DNA from: Lichenostomus cassidix
Lineage: Eukaryota; Chordata; Aves; Passeriformes; Meliphagidae
Length of the DNA: 64,000 nucleotides
Direction of reading: 5' to 3'
NCBI GenBank assembly: GCA_008360975.2
Contig: CM039182.1
Coordinates: forward strand, 32,103,566-32,167,565
Shown here one piece after another: positions 1 through 13,602 of this stretch (its first letter is position 1; each line of letters starts with the position of its first letter). The notes under the pieces are model-generated. The model made no database searches and was not told the origin of the DNA. It saw only the letters and a program-made list of their open reading frames with translations. The position numbers were made by a program, and so were the translations under genes.

Positions 1-1139
1 GGAACCCCTGTATGCTGTAAGGTGGAGAATTGAATAATTCTGATGACTAATTTGATGACCTGGAAAGATATTTAGTATGGAAAAACAAACTACTTTTGTA
101 AAGTAATTACTTATGGAGTAATTATAGATTGTGCTAGTTTCAAAGCAGGTAGCAACACTATTTCAACCTGGCCTCATCCCTGTGGCTTAACTATTGGCAA
201 TGAAACATTGATTGCTTCAGAATGAGCCCTGGAGGTGGCAGAGGTCAAAGGTTTTTATGTATCTAAAATGATACAGTGGAGACTGCTCTGACTCAGTTCA
301 ATATCTCCATATGGGTTTGGCTTTTTTTTTTCCCCTTGAAATTACCTGGAAATCCTAGCAAGTTTGCTGCACAACTTATGTTGTACTTATAGAAACTTCC
401 AGTCTTCAAATTCTGTAGCATATTTTCATGGGCAGAAGGTGAACTTCATCAGTCTAGGAGAGCTTTTCAAATGAGTAACCCTGAAGTAGTTCCAGCTGAT
501 ATTGAGGTGCAGTGTCATGTTATGTGTAGTTGCATGTCATCCTGAGATGATACCAGAGGGTTGGTTGATTAGCCATGTCACCACCAACCATCCATCCATT
601 CATTCTCTTTGCCTGGAGCTGGACTTTGTAATCAGCTGATTTTACACAAGGAAAGTGCCAGAAGAATGTAGCCAAGGATAAGAAGTGGAAGAATGGGAAT
701 GCTTCCTCTGATGGGAAGCCACTTGTTTGCTTCATGTCAGTGTAACATCAGATCAAGAACTGAATCTTCATTGTGTGTAAAAGGAAGTACAGCCTAATTA
801 TTAGAAAATACTGAAAATTATCCTTAAATATAATATTTTTCTTCCAAGACAGGGCCTAGGAAGTCGTCAATGCTTTCCATCTTGAATTTGAATGAAGGTG
901 TTGCACAAAGCCAAAATTCAGTTAAAACTTCAGTTTTTCAGTAGGGATGAAATCAGACAAGCTCAGTAATGATTTCTCTTCCCCTTAACTGGTGCAACAT
1001 AAGAAAAGAGAACAGGGAAATCTGCAAGAGATTCTCTTACTTCATGGCACTTGGGTGGCATAGAGGATGTCCTCTGCATGACTATGAGCTGGCAAATATG
1101 ATCCACTGCATCACCACGTTGCCCGAAATGTTACAGTTC
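1..1139. other. intergenic, no gene seen
   Basis: This is AT-rich single-copy DNA. Reading frames are short (under 75 codons), carry no recognisable protein motif and look like chance. No RNA gene or repeat was recognised. Confidence 0.6.
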
Positions 1140-1440
1140 TTCCTAGACAATCTGTTTTGACACTTGTCTATTCTTCCTATCAGAAGATTTTTCCCAATAT
1201 TAACATACTGCCTCTGCTTGCATTTCAAATTTATTGCTATCTGTCTTGTCTATGCAGTCCTGAGGGTATTTGTAGTATTCCTCTTTTGCAGCATTTTTTC
1301 ACATATTTGAAAGCTGTTGTGATGTCTCCCTTGAGCCTTCTCTAGTCTCCACATTGCAGACTGTAGTCTTTTTCTAGTGTTCTTTAGTCCGTCCAAAGCC
1401 ATTCCATGTTCTCTCACAGCTCTTGTTTAGCTCTCAGGAT
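1140..1440 (-). mobile_element. old CR1/L3-like LINE fragment
   Basis: Read on the plus strand, the stretch has the order of phrases seen in reverse-complemented old CR1-type LINEs. These are a 'gcagcatttttcacatatttgaaagctgt' type block near 1289, then 'gatgtctcccttgagccttctct' near 1321-1343, then a segment resembling the 'ctctggac/gtccaa' region. It is strongly diverged and has no intact frame. The family match is from memory of the consensus, so the boundaries are approximate. Confidence 0.5.
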
Positions 1441-3754
1441 CTTGTTCTGCCAAGAAACTTGTGCTAGTGACCAAAACCACACACTTTTTAGAGTCTGTTC
1501 ATAACCTGTGCAAAGGCCATAAATGACTTGACCAAGACATATACAACCTACTGTCCTCAAAGCTGTTTGCTTGGACTTAAGTGTTTTTTCTTGCCTTCAG
1601 GATGTGCTACATACAGAGCAGTTTCCTTCAAAGGTTACATTTGCATTATCAGCAAAGAATATGGAAAACTGCACAATTTTGGTTGATTACAAACTACATA
1701 TTCTCAAACCAGCACTGTAATTCTAATTGCTTCTTTCTGGGTTCTTCCATAAAGTTTACCAGCTAATTTGCACAACCATGTTCAGCTGTGAAAAGCTATG
1801 GCTCAGTCAGAGGCTGCAACAACTTCCTCTTTTCTTTGTCTGGAGCATCTGTTATGATAGAATAGTAAACAATTTGTTTTCCTGAATAATTCCGAATAAT
1901 TCATCCAATGTAATTCATTCCAAGGAGATCTTAGACAGCACACACATGCCTTTTGTTCTTCTGCAGCTTCCTAGTATTAAGAATATGTCTAATTGTTGTA
2001 TGTGATGCTAAAAGGAATATATTAGACAAATGGAACTGGAGCCTGTCAATGGTGGGACGGAGTGGCTGACCTTTATTAATGCTAAAAACAAAGGAACTTC
2101 CAACATTCAAAACCAAGTGTTCTCAGAAACATACAGTGAACTTTCTTTTAAAATCAGCTTTCAGTGAACAAAATGGGGCAAAAGAGAGAAGAAATTATTC
2201 TCTTTGTACAAGGATAATCAAACCCTAAAGGAACAAAAATGGTTTTGTGGGATGAGGACCATCAGTGGCTTTGATACTGTTAGCTAGAGAAGGAACTCTG
2301 TTGTCTCTGGACTCACACCTGACAGTTTGCTTGAGTATATACAACTTACTGTGAATTATTTTCAACATTAAAACACTGTTCCATGAAGAACTCTTTGCCA
2401 ACTCTTTTCAGGTGTCTGTTTCTCCTCTGTTTCTACAGGAAATAATACTGTTTCAGAGAGAGAAGGAAAAAGTTACTCCAAAGAGCTGGACAATGCCAGG
2501 GGTTTGAAAATAGCTTTTTGGGGCACAGGTTGATAATTTACAACCAGCTCACTGGTGGAGTTCTCTCTTGAAATGCAAACAGGTCTACAATAAAATGAAG
2601 GAGAGTCTGGAGTGCCTTGTAGTCCAGTGCTGAGAGGAATCAGCTGGCGGTGTGCATGTTAATGAATGTAAAATCAGGAAAAGAACAACCACGATTTTTG
2701 TTCCCAGAACCAAGCTAAATCCCAGCGCTTCCTGTGAATGTAGTCAAAGTTTGCTGAACTTAAGATGGAGAAGACTAGTCAGAATTTACTTCTGAGCTGA
2801 CCATGAAAGGAAGGATTGGTTTCCTTCAGACCTAGTAACACATCTGGATTTTCCATGCATTTCATTGCTGCTCCTCACAGCCAAATGACCAGTTTTGAGT
2901 TGCTTTGCTGGTTTAACAACTATCCCAAGTGACAGAAAGAGCTCTGCTCAGCTCCAGTGTGCAGTGGTCATCCTGACCTGTCCAGAGTCTGCTGTCACCC
3001 AACAGCTGGGTGATCATTGGATCTCAGCTGGAGCATCCTCAGCAAAAAACTGGACTAAATAAAAAACAGTTTTCAACACTTGAGACTGAGAAAAACCTCA
3101 ACAGTCTGAACTACATCTGATGCCTTGTATTCTCAAACCCCCCATGGAAGATGGTGATGGCTTGCTCTTCACTCAAACTCTTCTGCAGGTGAGGACACCT
3201 GTAAAAAAGTGTTCTTTCTCACATTCTTTTGGCACTCTGTAGAAAGGGGTTTTCATAAAAATGCAAGTTTAGGACACTTCTCCTACCTGTGCTTCAAAAT
3301 CCCTCTGGCACGGCTGGCCAGTTCCTTCAGAAATGGCTTTGCAGTGTATGGCTCAGGCTCTGTATGCAAAAATTGGATGTGCCTGGAAAAATGGGACTCT
3401 GCTGAGGGCAGGGTCTCTGCACACTGGGGTAATAGAGGTGGTAATATTTTGGTTTTGCTCAACTTCTACAGGCTGCAATAATAATCCTGATATATTAATA
3501 AAACCCCATAATTTTAAATTAAACCTGAATTCATCACTTGTAGAGCAGCACAAGATCTTTGTTTTTGAAGCCTCTGACAGATAAATGGTGGACATGACGC
3601 TAAAGATCTCAAGACAAAGTGTGAGCAGTTTTCTGTGTTTGGTTTACTTTGATGAGAAATTAAGTTGAAACTACCATTGCACTGGTAATGGAGATTTGGA
3701 AAGAATTTCTGTTCTGTCTCATTTCTACAGATACTTGCTTTAAATGACTGTTCA
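1441..3754. other. intergenic, no gene seen
   Basis: AT-rich unique DNA with only short chance reading frames. No splice-framed exon, RNA gene or known repeat was recognised. Confidence 0.55.
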
Positions 3755-3825
3755 TTTGGGTTAGAATAAATGTTCTTTAAAGGTCCCTTCCAAACCAAGC
3801 AGTTCTGTTCTTCTGTGATTCATTA
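3755..3825 (+). mobile_element. CR1 3'-end fragment
   Basis: A short piece carries the CR1 terminal signature in forward orientation: a 'ttctttaaaggtcccttccaaacc' type block followed by a degenerate version of the terminal ATTCTATG/ATTCTGTG octamer ('ttctgtgattc' near 3813). Only the last ~70 bp of the element is present. Confidence 0.7.
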
Positions 3826-5604
3826 AGAGTTCATGTGGAAGTGAATGGTTATGTGCTGGGAGGTTTCTCTCCCTCCTGACGTCCTGTTCTTGCTTCATTA
3901 ACCTTAAGTGAGATCTGTATGGGTAGTAGGACACACGAGCTGCAGTCTGACAGAAATGAAATGTTCTGCCTTATTTTGCCCCAGGGAGAACTTGCAGGTT
4001 ACTTATCTCCACCTTCAGACAGTTTTTTTCATGGCAAAGCGGGATTGAGAGTTTTCTGGGAAAAATCAGATGTTGCCTTCACAAGAGCTGGGGCTGCTCA
4101 GGAGAACCAGTGACACCAGTGCAGTGAGAGTTGTTTCCTCCATGTAATACAGGAAAGAATTTGTATAGAGAATTGCAAATACTGCTAAAATGAGAAAGTA
4201 TCATAACTATATTATTATAAGATGATGTCTCTATCCAAATAGAATACATATTTCAAGACAGGTTCAGAGTCCTTTTTCTGTTAAGTGAAGTTAACTTCCA
4301 AAAAAAATTACGCTTCACTTCAAAATCAGGTGTCATTCCTTGTGCAGAGTTTTGATATATCAAACCCTTCTAACCCAGTATATTTGAAAATTCATTCAAA
4401 CTCTAATTATTTTGAACAACCATAGTGACCTCTTTGCTTGCATCTGGAAACACAACAAAAATTTACAATATAAATATACCTAGAGAATGGGTTTTGTTTT
4501 TTTATTAATGGTTGCAGTTACATCAGAACACAGCAACATGCCAAAATAAAACAGTAGCGCAGTTTATAGGGTTTTTTGTTTTATGTCTGGTGAGGTTTTA
4601 ATTGATCAAATTTAACACTCAAACAGAAAAAGAAGCCAGATTATTTCACTGAAAAAACACAGCTTACAGAGTCAGGAAAATATCTTAAAATTATCTTTCT
4701 GTTTTTACTGGCATGTGTGTTTTTAAAAAATGCAAGTCTCTTCTTGTTTCACTGATAGATGAAGTGGCAGTATGAACATTTAGAGAAAATTGCCTGGCAA
4801 CCTCATTTACCTCATATTTAGGAATTTTTGGGTTTTGCAGTCCTCTCTACTGGAGCCAGCATTGTTTTATGCTCTACAACACCTACTTGAATATTTAGTG
4901 TTTTGCACATGGGGCAAAGTGTGTCTCTATGATCAACCTGCTATTTTGTGTTATTATTATGTGGCAATTGCCTGCCATGACACATTTGAAAAGCAATTTT
5001 TTTTCTGGGCCACTGGAACAAACCTTGCAGGTTTTTCAACTGACCATGACAGAAGTCTGTAAGGGAAACAACTTTGCTATGCCTAAGATTAGTTTAGCCA
5101 GGGTGAGTATTTGTGGAGTCTAACAATGGGGAGAAAGCACAGTTTCTTTTGGTGGACATTAATTGGTGTTTGGAAAGACAATTGTAAATGAAAATTGTGA
5201 GGTTTATATAATATTTTTACTGATGTTGTTAGTAACTCCAGTTGTGCATTCTGCAGGTAAAACAGTGAATTCTTAGGGAATTCATCATGAGGAAGGACTG
5301 ACAGACTGGACCTGAAGCATAGTTTGTAGGAAGGGAAATATGTAAAGCATTTCCTATTTGTCACCTGGCACAGTTCTGCCTGTGGGATATGAACACTGCA
5401 AAATTAATCACGTTGATGTTCTGATCCTATAACATGTGGCCCCAGAGGTACTTTACTGAGTTTGCAGCCGGTTGGAAAATTCATGTGTGCCAAAGAAAAT
5501 ACTTAAACTGAATGTTTGATCTAAGAACTAGTGGCTCCTTCTGTGCTGCCAGTAAGCACTGTTCTTCCATATGATTTTGCATTTAAAGAGAGAAGCCATG
5601 AAGA
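3826..5604. other. intergenic, no gene seen
   Basis: AT-rich unique sequence. The longest frames (about 90 codons, 4790-5062 plus and 5089-5364 minus) show no domain or signal and are judged to be chance. Confidence 0.55.
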
Positions 5605-5757
5605 TAAAGCCTTGACCAATGGCATCCTGGCCTCTATTGGAATAGTGTGGCCAGCAGGAGCAGGGAAGTAATTATTCCCCTGTACTCAGCAATGGTTAGG
5701 CCACAGCTGAATTCAAATTAATGCCTTGTTGTGCAATATTTTGGCCTTCTTTATTCA
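5605..5757 (+). mobile_element. CR1 ORF2 fragment
   Basis: The stretch matches the 3' part of CR1 ORF2 in forward orientation. It shows the 'tggcatcctggcct' segment, then 'gtggccagcaggagcaggga', then 'ttcccctgtactcagcaatggttaggccaca'. It is a short internal relic without the CR1 3' end, and its frame is broken. Confidence 0.8.
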
Positions 5758-8021
5758 GTCAGGAGAACCTATGCAACTCTTCAGTTGCCATCTTTATACT
5801 GCTAATGCAGATTTTTCTTTAAAGTCTATGTTTCAGATATTTGCTCAGTTTTTATGAACTTAAACCCTTATTCTTTCTTGATACTCCTGGAATACACTTA
5901 CAATGAGCTCCTTGACTATAACCTGTCAAGGCTCATGTTTTTCACTGCCTTGACAGTGCTTACATTATTTGAGCTCCTGAAGATAACCATCTGCAAGCTT
6001 GCCTGTTTATCTTATAATTAGATACATAAATTGGCATTTAATTCCTTTTGTTTAGGAATCCTGCTGTATCTCACAGAAACTCAAAGTGCACTTAAAGATA
6101 CCTAAGGTTACAAAGCAGGGGGTTAGTATCTTCACTGAGTTGTTCAAACAGAAGTGTTTTAGCCCTCTCTACGACAAAAAGATGATTTTCTCAGGACACT
6201 ATCAAAATTTTCCTTCAAATACACTGAAATTTTTACATGGAAAGTTTCATCTGTTAACTCAGCTTGCAAACTGTTAAGTCCTACAACTTGTTGATTTTTT
6301 GGGTCCTTATATTTTGTTTTTTCAAAGTAGTAGTTACAAAGTGCTGAGCACTGCATTCCCCATCATGCAAACTTCTTATTGTTAATCATGCTCTGAAAAA
6401 AGCTGCCAGATTGGAGCTAAATATTTGCACATCCTCTGTATTTCTCCAGCTGGGCACCTTTTTCTTTCCTATGAAAAGATGGATGTACTGCTATGACATT
6501 GGGCTTGAGCTGGGGAGATTCAAAGTCCCGTTTCATATGCTACTGCCCCATTTAATCATGGCTCAATTTAGAAAATGGTGATGATAAATATTTTGTCTTT
6601 TTGGTTGTGAACTCTTGGGATGGCATTTATTTCTTATCTTCATAGGACCATTGAGACCTTACTTTCAGATCTTATGGCCTGGTGTAAATAACAGCTATCA
6701 CTTATGGGGCAGATGTTTAACTCCTGGGCTGACTCTGATTAGGACTCCTGTTATCCAGCTTTGGTGTAGAAACGTTCTTGGGGAGACTTCTACTCACCAG
6801 CTCTGTGCAGCAATGTGTAATTGCAGAGCAAATTCTATTGATTCTTCAGATAAGATTTTATTCAAAGCCTTGTACTTCCAGATATGTAAGAGCAGGGATT
6901 GTCTTTACATGCTTTCATTTTCAGAAAGGCAATGCTTTAGACCTTTTGAGAGATGGATTCATATAATGAACATTCATTATTTCTACACTTTAAAGTGCCA
7001 GTTTCCAGCATCTGTTTCACTGCAAGTATAACTCACTTTCTTTCTACCTCTCTTGGTAATTGTCATAATTGTAGGATATAATTTCTTCTTTTTGGAGTTT
7101 TGTATATTATCTCTCTACAATCCTACACATGTGAGCTCCATGTTGCCCTTTTCTCATTTGTTTCATTAAACACTAAATCAATGAACTTTCAGCAGGCCAA
7201 GGTTAGTAATGCAGCATTAGTATTAATCCATTAAACACCCAGGCAGTAAATCTAGTACATACCTCTTTTGAAGAGGTTATAATATGCCACACAATTAATT
7301 ATCTGGAACCTGAATACGCTTAATTTCTGTGAACTGCAAAATGCAACTATTAGCTGAACACATTATGCTTCCATTATGAGCAGAAAGGCAACAGATTTTA
7401 AGGTCTAAAACCCTTCTAGCAATCTCAGATGTAGCCTGCCTACACAGCACCTTCTGTGAAATGTTTGGCTTGTAAAGACAAGCTCACATCAACTGGTCTG
7501 ATAACAGTGATTTACACCTGCTGTGTGGCCTGTCTGTCAGCATAGCTGTATATGAGCGAGTCTGTTCTTCTCAGGCTCTTCACAAACTCTGCTTCCTTTC
7601 CCAGTACAAGAGGCAGAAGGCTGATAAGCATCATATAAAGCAGTGCACTGCTAAACTGATGATAGATGAGTGAAGGCTTGAAGGCAGAACTGAATTACCT
7701 CTCTGTTGGTTGCCATTTCTGGAGGCATTTCTTCCATTCAGCACAAGTCAGGGGTAAGGGTTCAAAAGACATGTCATTGCTGTGCTAGTACACCTGGCAA
7801 AAAAAAAAATCCCAAAGTGGGTGTGTATAAATAACTCTGGGCTAATTTGAGGAGCCCAGTTTAAATTTCCATCTATGCAGCTGATGCTGCAGCATGCTGT
7901 TGGTCAAATGATAAGGTTGGTCCTGCTCAAACAATTGTCCCTTTGGTGTTGGACACAGTGTTGTCCTTAACATGACTGAATAAAAATGGTGAAAACAGAG
8001 CCTAGAAGTAAGGGTTCATCT

Positions 8022-8044
8022 TGACTAGCTCACAAAGCTAGTCA
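8022..8044. repeat. small perfect inverted repeat
   Basis: A 9-bp arm TGACTAGCT at 8022-8030 is followed by a 5-nt loop CACAA and its exact reverse complement at 8036-8044. The loop and right arm also form a direct repeat of 'tcacaaagc' with the following bases. It is small enough to be coincidental. Confidence 0.5.
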
Positions 8045-10969
8045 CAAAGCTCTGCAGAACCCCAAGAGGGAAAGCCATAACATCTTGTGGGTAATATGTA
8101 ACAACATAAATAACCACTGGAAGAGGTAGGACAAAGCTTGTAGGAGATACTCTTGTTTTAAAAGAACCCCACATATTCTCCTTAGCTGTCTGTCTGTTCT
8201 TTGTTCATTCACAGAAATTGTTAGAGGTACATATATATATAATATACACATACATAAATGTATAAGAGGGCAAGGTTATTAAAATTATAAAGTAATTTAC
8301 ATTAAAATACATAAAGGAATACTGTTGCAGATGAAAAGTGAAAGGAATCTTCATTCTTGCTACATTTTTCTGTCATACTCTGTAGTCCCTGTAAATGCCC
8401 TACAGGAAAAAATGCCTTCTTCTGTTTTGATGCTAGTACAGCCTTTTTGGAAGGGTTTTTCAAAACTGAAAAAAATTTTCAATGTGCTATTAACCTGTTT
8501 TCATGTATATCCCAGATTTGCTCTTATTTAAGTTTTCAGTAAATCTCTCCCCATTTTTTTTTTGTCAAAGGAAATGTCTGTAAATCATTTGAAAACAACA
8601 TAATGAAGGGCAGTGCTGCCTGTGACATCTCCCACATACACACCCAGCTGTTCTGTTTTCTTTGTTTGCTATCATCTGTCACCAGATGATAACAGAATAA
8701 TTCTGGAAATACTGATAGTTTAATTAATTGGAGTGGGAGGAGGGACGGTCGCTTTTCTGAGGTCCTGGTTTGTGGTGGCAATTGCAAGGGGGGCTAATAC
8801 AATACATCTTTTATGGTCTTAATGATGTGGGCTTTTCTTTGCCACACATAATTAAAATTCATGAGGTAGTAGGTTAGGAGGTGTTAGAAGAAGGTCCCTG
8901 TGCAGAAATGTTACATACTGCAATATAATTAATAGAACAGCAAGTCTCTAAAGCTAACTGCTCTACTTGATTTGGCCATTTAATAGTAATTTTCAAATAG
9001 AAGTGCAGAGGGCTGAAAGCAGCCTAATTTTAAAACAAAAGCATCCCTTTAAAGAAACTGATCCTAAATAGTTATAATTATGTATAATAATAATTAACTT
9101 TGTATTTGATAAAGCATTGTACATCTATAAAAACCTCATGCTGAACATGCTGTGAAGTTTTTTTAAAAAATGTGCCATGTACTGTGTGAGCTCTTTTGAT
9201 TTTCCCATTTTTCAGGATTTTCCCCTAAAAATGAAGATTTTAATAACCTGAAATATAATGAATAATGAAAAATCCACTGGGTCTTGCCCATGTTCTAAAA
9301 AGGTGCATTTGCTAAAATGGGGTTAAACACCTCTTAGTCCTCTTCAGTTCTGATATAGTTAGCACTGTGGCAGATGATGTGGTTAACAAGGAAGAACCAG
9401 ACGAGAAATAGTCATCGGCAGTTTAGTGCAACATCATAACCTTTCTCTTCACTGCAGATGTGGGGTAAAAAATGGTCCATTGCCCTTCTGAATTGTCATC
9501 TCTTGGTGTGACTGGTTTCTAGGTTTCCCATGTTTCCAGGACAGAGAAACCTATTCGGTCTAATTTCTATTTCTAACACTATTTACTATGTAGGATTTAC
9601 TCTCAACCTCTGAGTAATCATCAGGCACCCTAAGACCAGGAGAGAATCACCCACCACTGACTTGTTCCTCAGCAGAGATTTCTCAGTGAATCCTGCCCCA
9701 GGATCCTACAGTGTTCACAGCCATTGCTCCAGGCACCTACCTGGGGAATTTTCTAGGCTGGAGGGTCTCTATGCTGGTGGTTTAACCTTGCTGGCAAAGA
9801 CATAAAAGAACAGAAAGGATGCAACTAAATATATCTCTGTGCCACAAAGGCATTATGCTGAAGTATTGATAATTAAACATCTTTGAAAATAGCGAGAGAT
9901 GGGAGGCATTCTAACATTATCCCTAATTTCCTGAGTGCCTGGGCAGCATTGCACTCCTGTGTCCCTCTGACATGTGGCGATGGTGTGTCCTTCAAGCTCA
10001 GTTTGGGCTCTTACATGCAAACAGGTCTCAGTCTCTCTTACATGAAGCTCTGGAAATCTCCAGCCATTTTCTGCCTCCTTTTCACAGGGAAACACATTAT
10101 TCCAAAAGAATGGGTATAATTTTATGGAAGTAATGGATCTCTGCTGCTCTCTGTGCCTCGTAGCTCTTCAGAATTGGGCAGTCAGCTGGAAGGTAATTCA
10201 GTAGGATGCCTTCAGGCAAACTTAGACATTAATCATATGATACAGAAGTATTTTAATTTCATTTATTTAAAACCTTTATTTTGTGTATTGTGAAAGCCTA
10301 AGGTGAATAAAGCAAGTCTCATCTGGCATGCATATTTTAGCTTATCTAAACTTCAAGCTGTCTATTTGTCAAATGTCAAACAGCCCCAGATCTGTGCATG
10401 TGTTATATAGCCCCAGTTCTGTATGTGTGACAGCCTCAGAGGGAGTAAAATTAAGCAACTCAATGGATTATGTTAAAGTGCTGCTAGGACAGCTGAAGAT
10501 GTTGTCCAGCTTGTCACAGCCTGGAGCAGAGCCTGTCTTGCTGCTGCTGTTTGAAGTTGTGTGTGTTTGGTGGGGTGGGAGAGTTGAGACTGTGACTGGA
10601 TTCAGCCTGTTCTGACAGCAGAGGTTGCATGATATTCCTCTTTTCTCCCTTGTCTGGTGCAGGAAGACCCTGGCTCAGCTATCCCCCATCCTTTCCAGGA
10701 GCAGTGAACATCATGGGAGGTCTCACATCTCTCCTTCCTCACCCCCTTCCTTCCTGGGAGCTGCTACGTTCCCCTTTACCCTGCAGGACTCGGGAAGGAC
10801 CAGGTGCATGGCATTCAAAGGGAAGGGCAGTTCCAGTGCAGGGCAGCCTCTCTTAGCAGCATTTTACAGTAACAGGAATTGCACCAGCACTTCCCAGTGT
10901 GCTATGTAATGTGCACTAAAGCACTCTGCTAGCTCTGTGAGCCCCTGGCAAGTGGTGCTTGGACACTTA

Positions 10970-10990
10970 TTAGTGTTAGTTCAACACTAA
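10970..10990. repeat. small perfect inverted repeat
   Basis: The arm TTAGTGTT (10970-10977) and its reverse complement AACACTAA (10983-10990) surround a 5-nt loop. No adjacent T-run or gene suggests a function. Confidence 0.45.
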
Positions 10991-13556
10991 AATTGAGGTT
11001 AGATCCCTTAAACTTTCAGTGTCCTTAACTAAGTGTTCCCTGTAACTATTGGCCACTACCAAAAGCCAGTCAAATGCAAGGCATGGTGATAGTGAAGATA
11101 GTTTGCTGTGATGGAGTAATGTGGTTAAAAGAACATAAAGTTCTAAAAGAAATGATAGTGCATTGCCCCTGTAGGTGAAAGCAAAAATAAATCCAAACCA
11201 AAACACACACCCTGACAATAAATGAGATTTGTACCTGAAAACACCTTTTATCCTCCCACAGAAATCTCTCTTCATTCCTTCTGAAGAGCAATAGATTAAA
11301 ATTGATCCAGGACAACTTTACTAATTATATAATCAAACCTGTATCCGTGTTCTGTGTTTCTCAGCTGAACTAATTTGAATGCAAGATAGGAATCAAAGTA
11401 GTGACCCTTGTGTATAAGAAAGAGCAAAGGTTTAATTTTATGTTCATTGCACGTGTTTTGAGCTATGGATTTAAATGATCAACAATCTATATTTGGTTCA
11501 GGGCACAATGACTTATTTTACAAGATGTGTCACAAGTCATATTCTTCTGCTGTAATTTCTAACCTCACTTTTAAACACTGTCAGCATCATCTAGAATTTA
11601 GAAAAAAAGAGCAACTCATCACCATGCCAATGGAACAAAAACTGCTGTATGATTTAAATACCTATAGCTTCATCATTTACTCAGTTGTATGCTTTCAATT
11701 TGCTAAGCATGAGGTTGGTGATTAAACTGGTGCATAATTATTAGCAACAGAGAGACTGTTGTCAGATCTTACAGTCTTCTGACCAGGTGCAGGCTTCTCA
11801 GATTCAGTCAGAGCCTGCCTGTCAGTTTTATGAACAATCGAGCAAAATAAGTGACTGATTTCCTGCTATCATCACAGAGGCAGTTTTCAGCAGATCGTCA
11901 CAGTAAAACTGTTTCTGAATAGTGTAATGAACATTCTGATGTTTGCAAAAGCAATTTTTTATATATAGACAAGTGTGAGTGTGGAGGCAATAACAATCTG
12001 GTCCCAGTATGTGTCTGGCTCCTTATCTGCATCCTTTCATTAATATCCATCTATTTCACTCTAATGTCAATGTCAATCAAACACTTTGTGATAATGCAAA
12101 CAGAACTGAAGCATGGCCTGCTAAATTAATCCGATGTGATGAGGACTTCAAAGGATTAAATTTCTTTGCTCTGTTTCTCTAGCACTTTCATGATCAAAAC
12201 CTAGATGGCTGGTTTGCCAAATGTTTAACCAAATCTGAAATTTAGACAGGATGATGTAGGCTGTTCATTGAAAGAGCAATGAGTTTTTGCTCCGTACAAG
12301 AACAAGCTCATTCTGGATTCAGAGTGTTTTTGTAGGGCTTGCATCTCATGTCTCTGCTGGTGCCCTCAGAGAGGTTGGCTCATCTGCTGAGCTGATAGGT
12401 GAAGGAGTTTTACCCTGTAGAGCAGGGAGAGATATGGCTGATGCTTTCTGTCATTCCTGACGAGGGGCTTACTTACACTCATCTCTTGTGAGTACATCCA
12501 CCCTCTGGTTTTTGCACTTGCTGCTGCTTCAATAATTTACTATTGGTGTAGGAATCTGCATGAAGAGCAGGATTCCTGCAGCCAGGGGATGGCAGGGCAC
12601 ATCCCTGGGCTCAGGCTCTTGTCTCTTTGAAGACTGCCTGTGCTGGGTCTCAGCTGGGGGCTGCAGGAGCCAAGCTCTGTGGCTGCAGCACTGTGCCCAA
12701 GCAGTGTGCAGCATCATGACTGAAACAGAGCAAGTGCATAGAGCTACCCAGAGTTTGGTCTGGACCTGCTTCATGTCCTGCCAGGTCAGAGACAACAGCC
12801 CTTGATCCAGAGAGGGGCAGCCAGTGTGGAAAACTGCACAGACCTGGGTGACCAGACAGCTAAGAGAAGACTCAAGCTGGTAAGCTTGGTTTGGACAAAC
12901 CATTTTTACAGGATGAGACTGTTTTCTGCAATGTGCCCTCACTTTTGCCCCTTTCCTGATGTAATTTGCTGTATCGTTTTGCTAAATCAGCCTAAATACA
13001 CAAATATAATAAGCATCCAATATAAAAATACAGGCTGTTCAGTGAGAAGAGAAACATTATGTCAATGTGCTTTTAAAGTGTTATTCTGCAGGATAAACAG
13101 TACCATGTTGGAGAAAGCACTCCATAAACACTGTTTTCCTCTTTCATCGTATTGTAGTGTAAATTTGTTACTGGACTTGACATTTCTACCCCCTCCTTGA
13201 AGGTATTCATCTGCTGAAGCTTTCAAGTGCATCCTATTTGCTTGCAAAATAGAAACAACTAACCAGAAACTCATGCACAATAATTATACACTAACAAGCC
13301 TGTTTACTCTTCATCTCCTTTCGAAATATGTGTCCTGTTACTCAGAATTTTATAAACACAACAGTAAATAATTTTGAATGTTCTAAAAATAGGTCGTAAA
13401 AGCAGTCTAATTTCACTTAATGCGTATATACAACAGTATGAAAGAGTAGGCCATGTTCTCCATCGCTGGAGCGAAGCACAGAGCTGGCAAAGATGAGTAA
13501 GACCCTACAGAAGAGCTATGTTCTACAATTGTTGGGAAAATATGTTTAGACTCAAT

Positions 13557-13602
13557 TTAAAAAAAAAAGAAAAAAAAAAGAAAAAAAAAAGAAGAAAAAG
13601 GA
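13557..13602. repeat. A-rich (A~10 G)n tract
   Basis: Three runs of about ten A are separated by single G residues, followed by a purine tail. This could be a degenerate microsatellite or the decayed A-tail of a retrocopy. The 150 bp to its left contain no frame that I recognise, so no pseudogene is called. Confidence 0.8.

Larger units (their letters stand above)
5758..13556. other. intergenic, no gene seen
   Basis: A long AT-rich stretch without a recognisable gene. The longest frames, 138 codons at 6615-7031 (plus) and 137 codons at 12529-12942 (minus), have no signal peptide, repeat or family motif. Two sub-blocks, about 7150-7430 and 11930-12260, are dense in homeodomain- and POU-like cores and are discussed as possible non-coding conserved elements. 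Confidence 0.55.

Noticed and set aside
6615..7031. 138-codon plus-strand frame
   Set aside because: No signal peptide, domain or composition bias, and it is flanked by non-coding AT-rich DNA. This length is expected by chance in 64 kb.
12529..12942. 137-codon minus-strand frame
   Set aside because: No recognisable family. It lies in a locally GC-richer patch where stop codons are rarer, and overlapping frames on the other strand are equally open.
13440..13602. Possible processed pseudogene ending in an A-rich tail
   Set aside because: The sequence left of the A-tract matches no protein or RNA that I recognise, and no poly(A) signal or target-site duplication could be identified.
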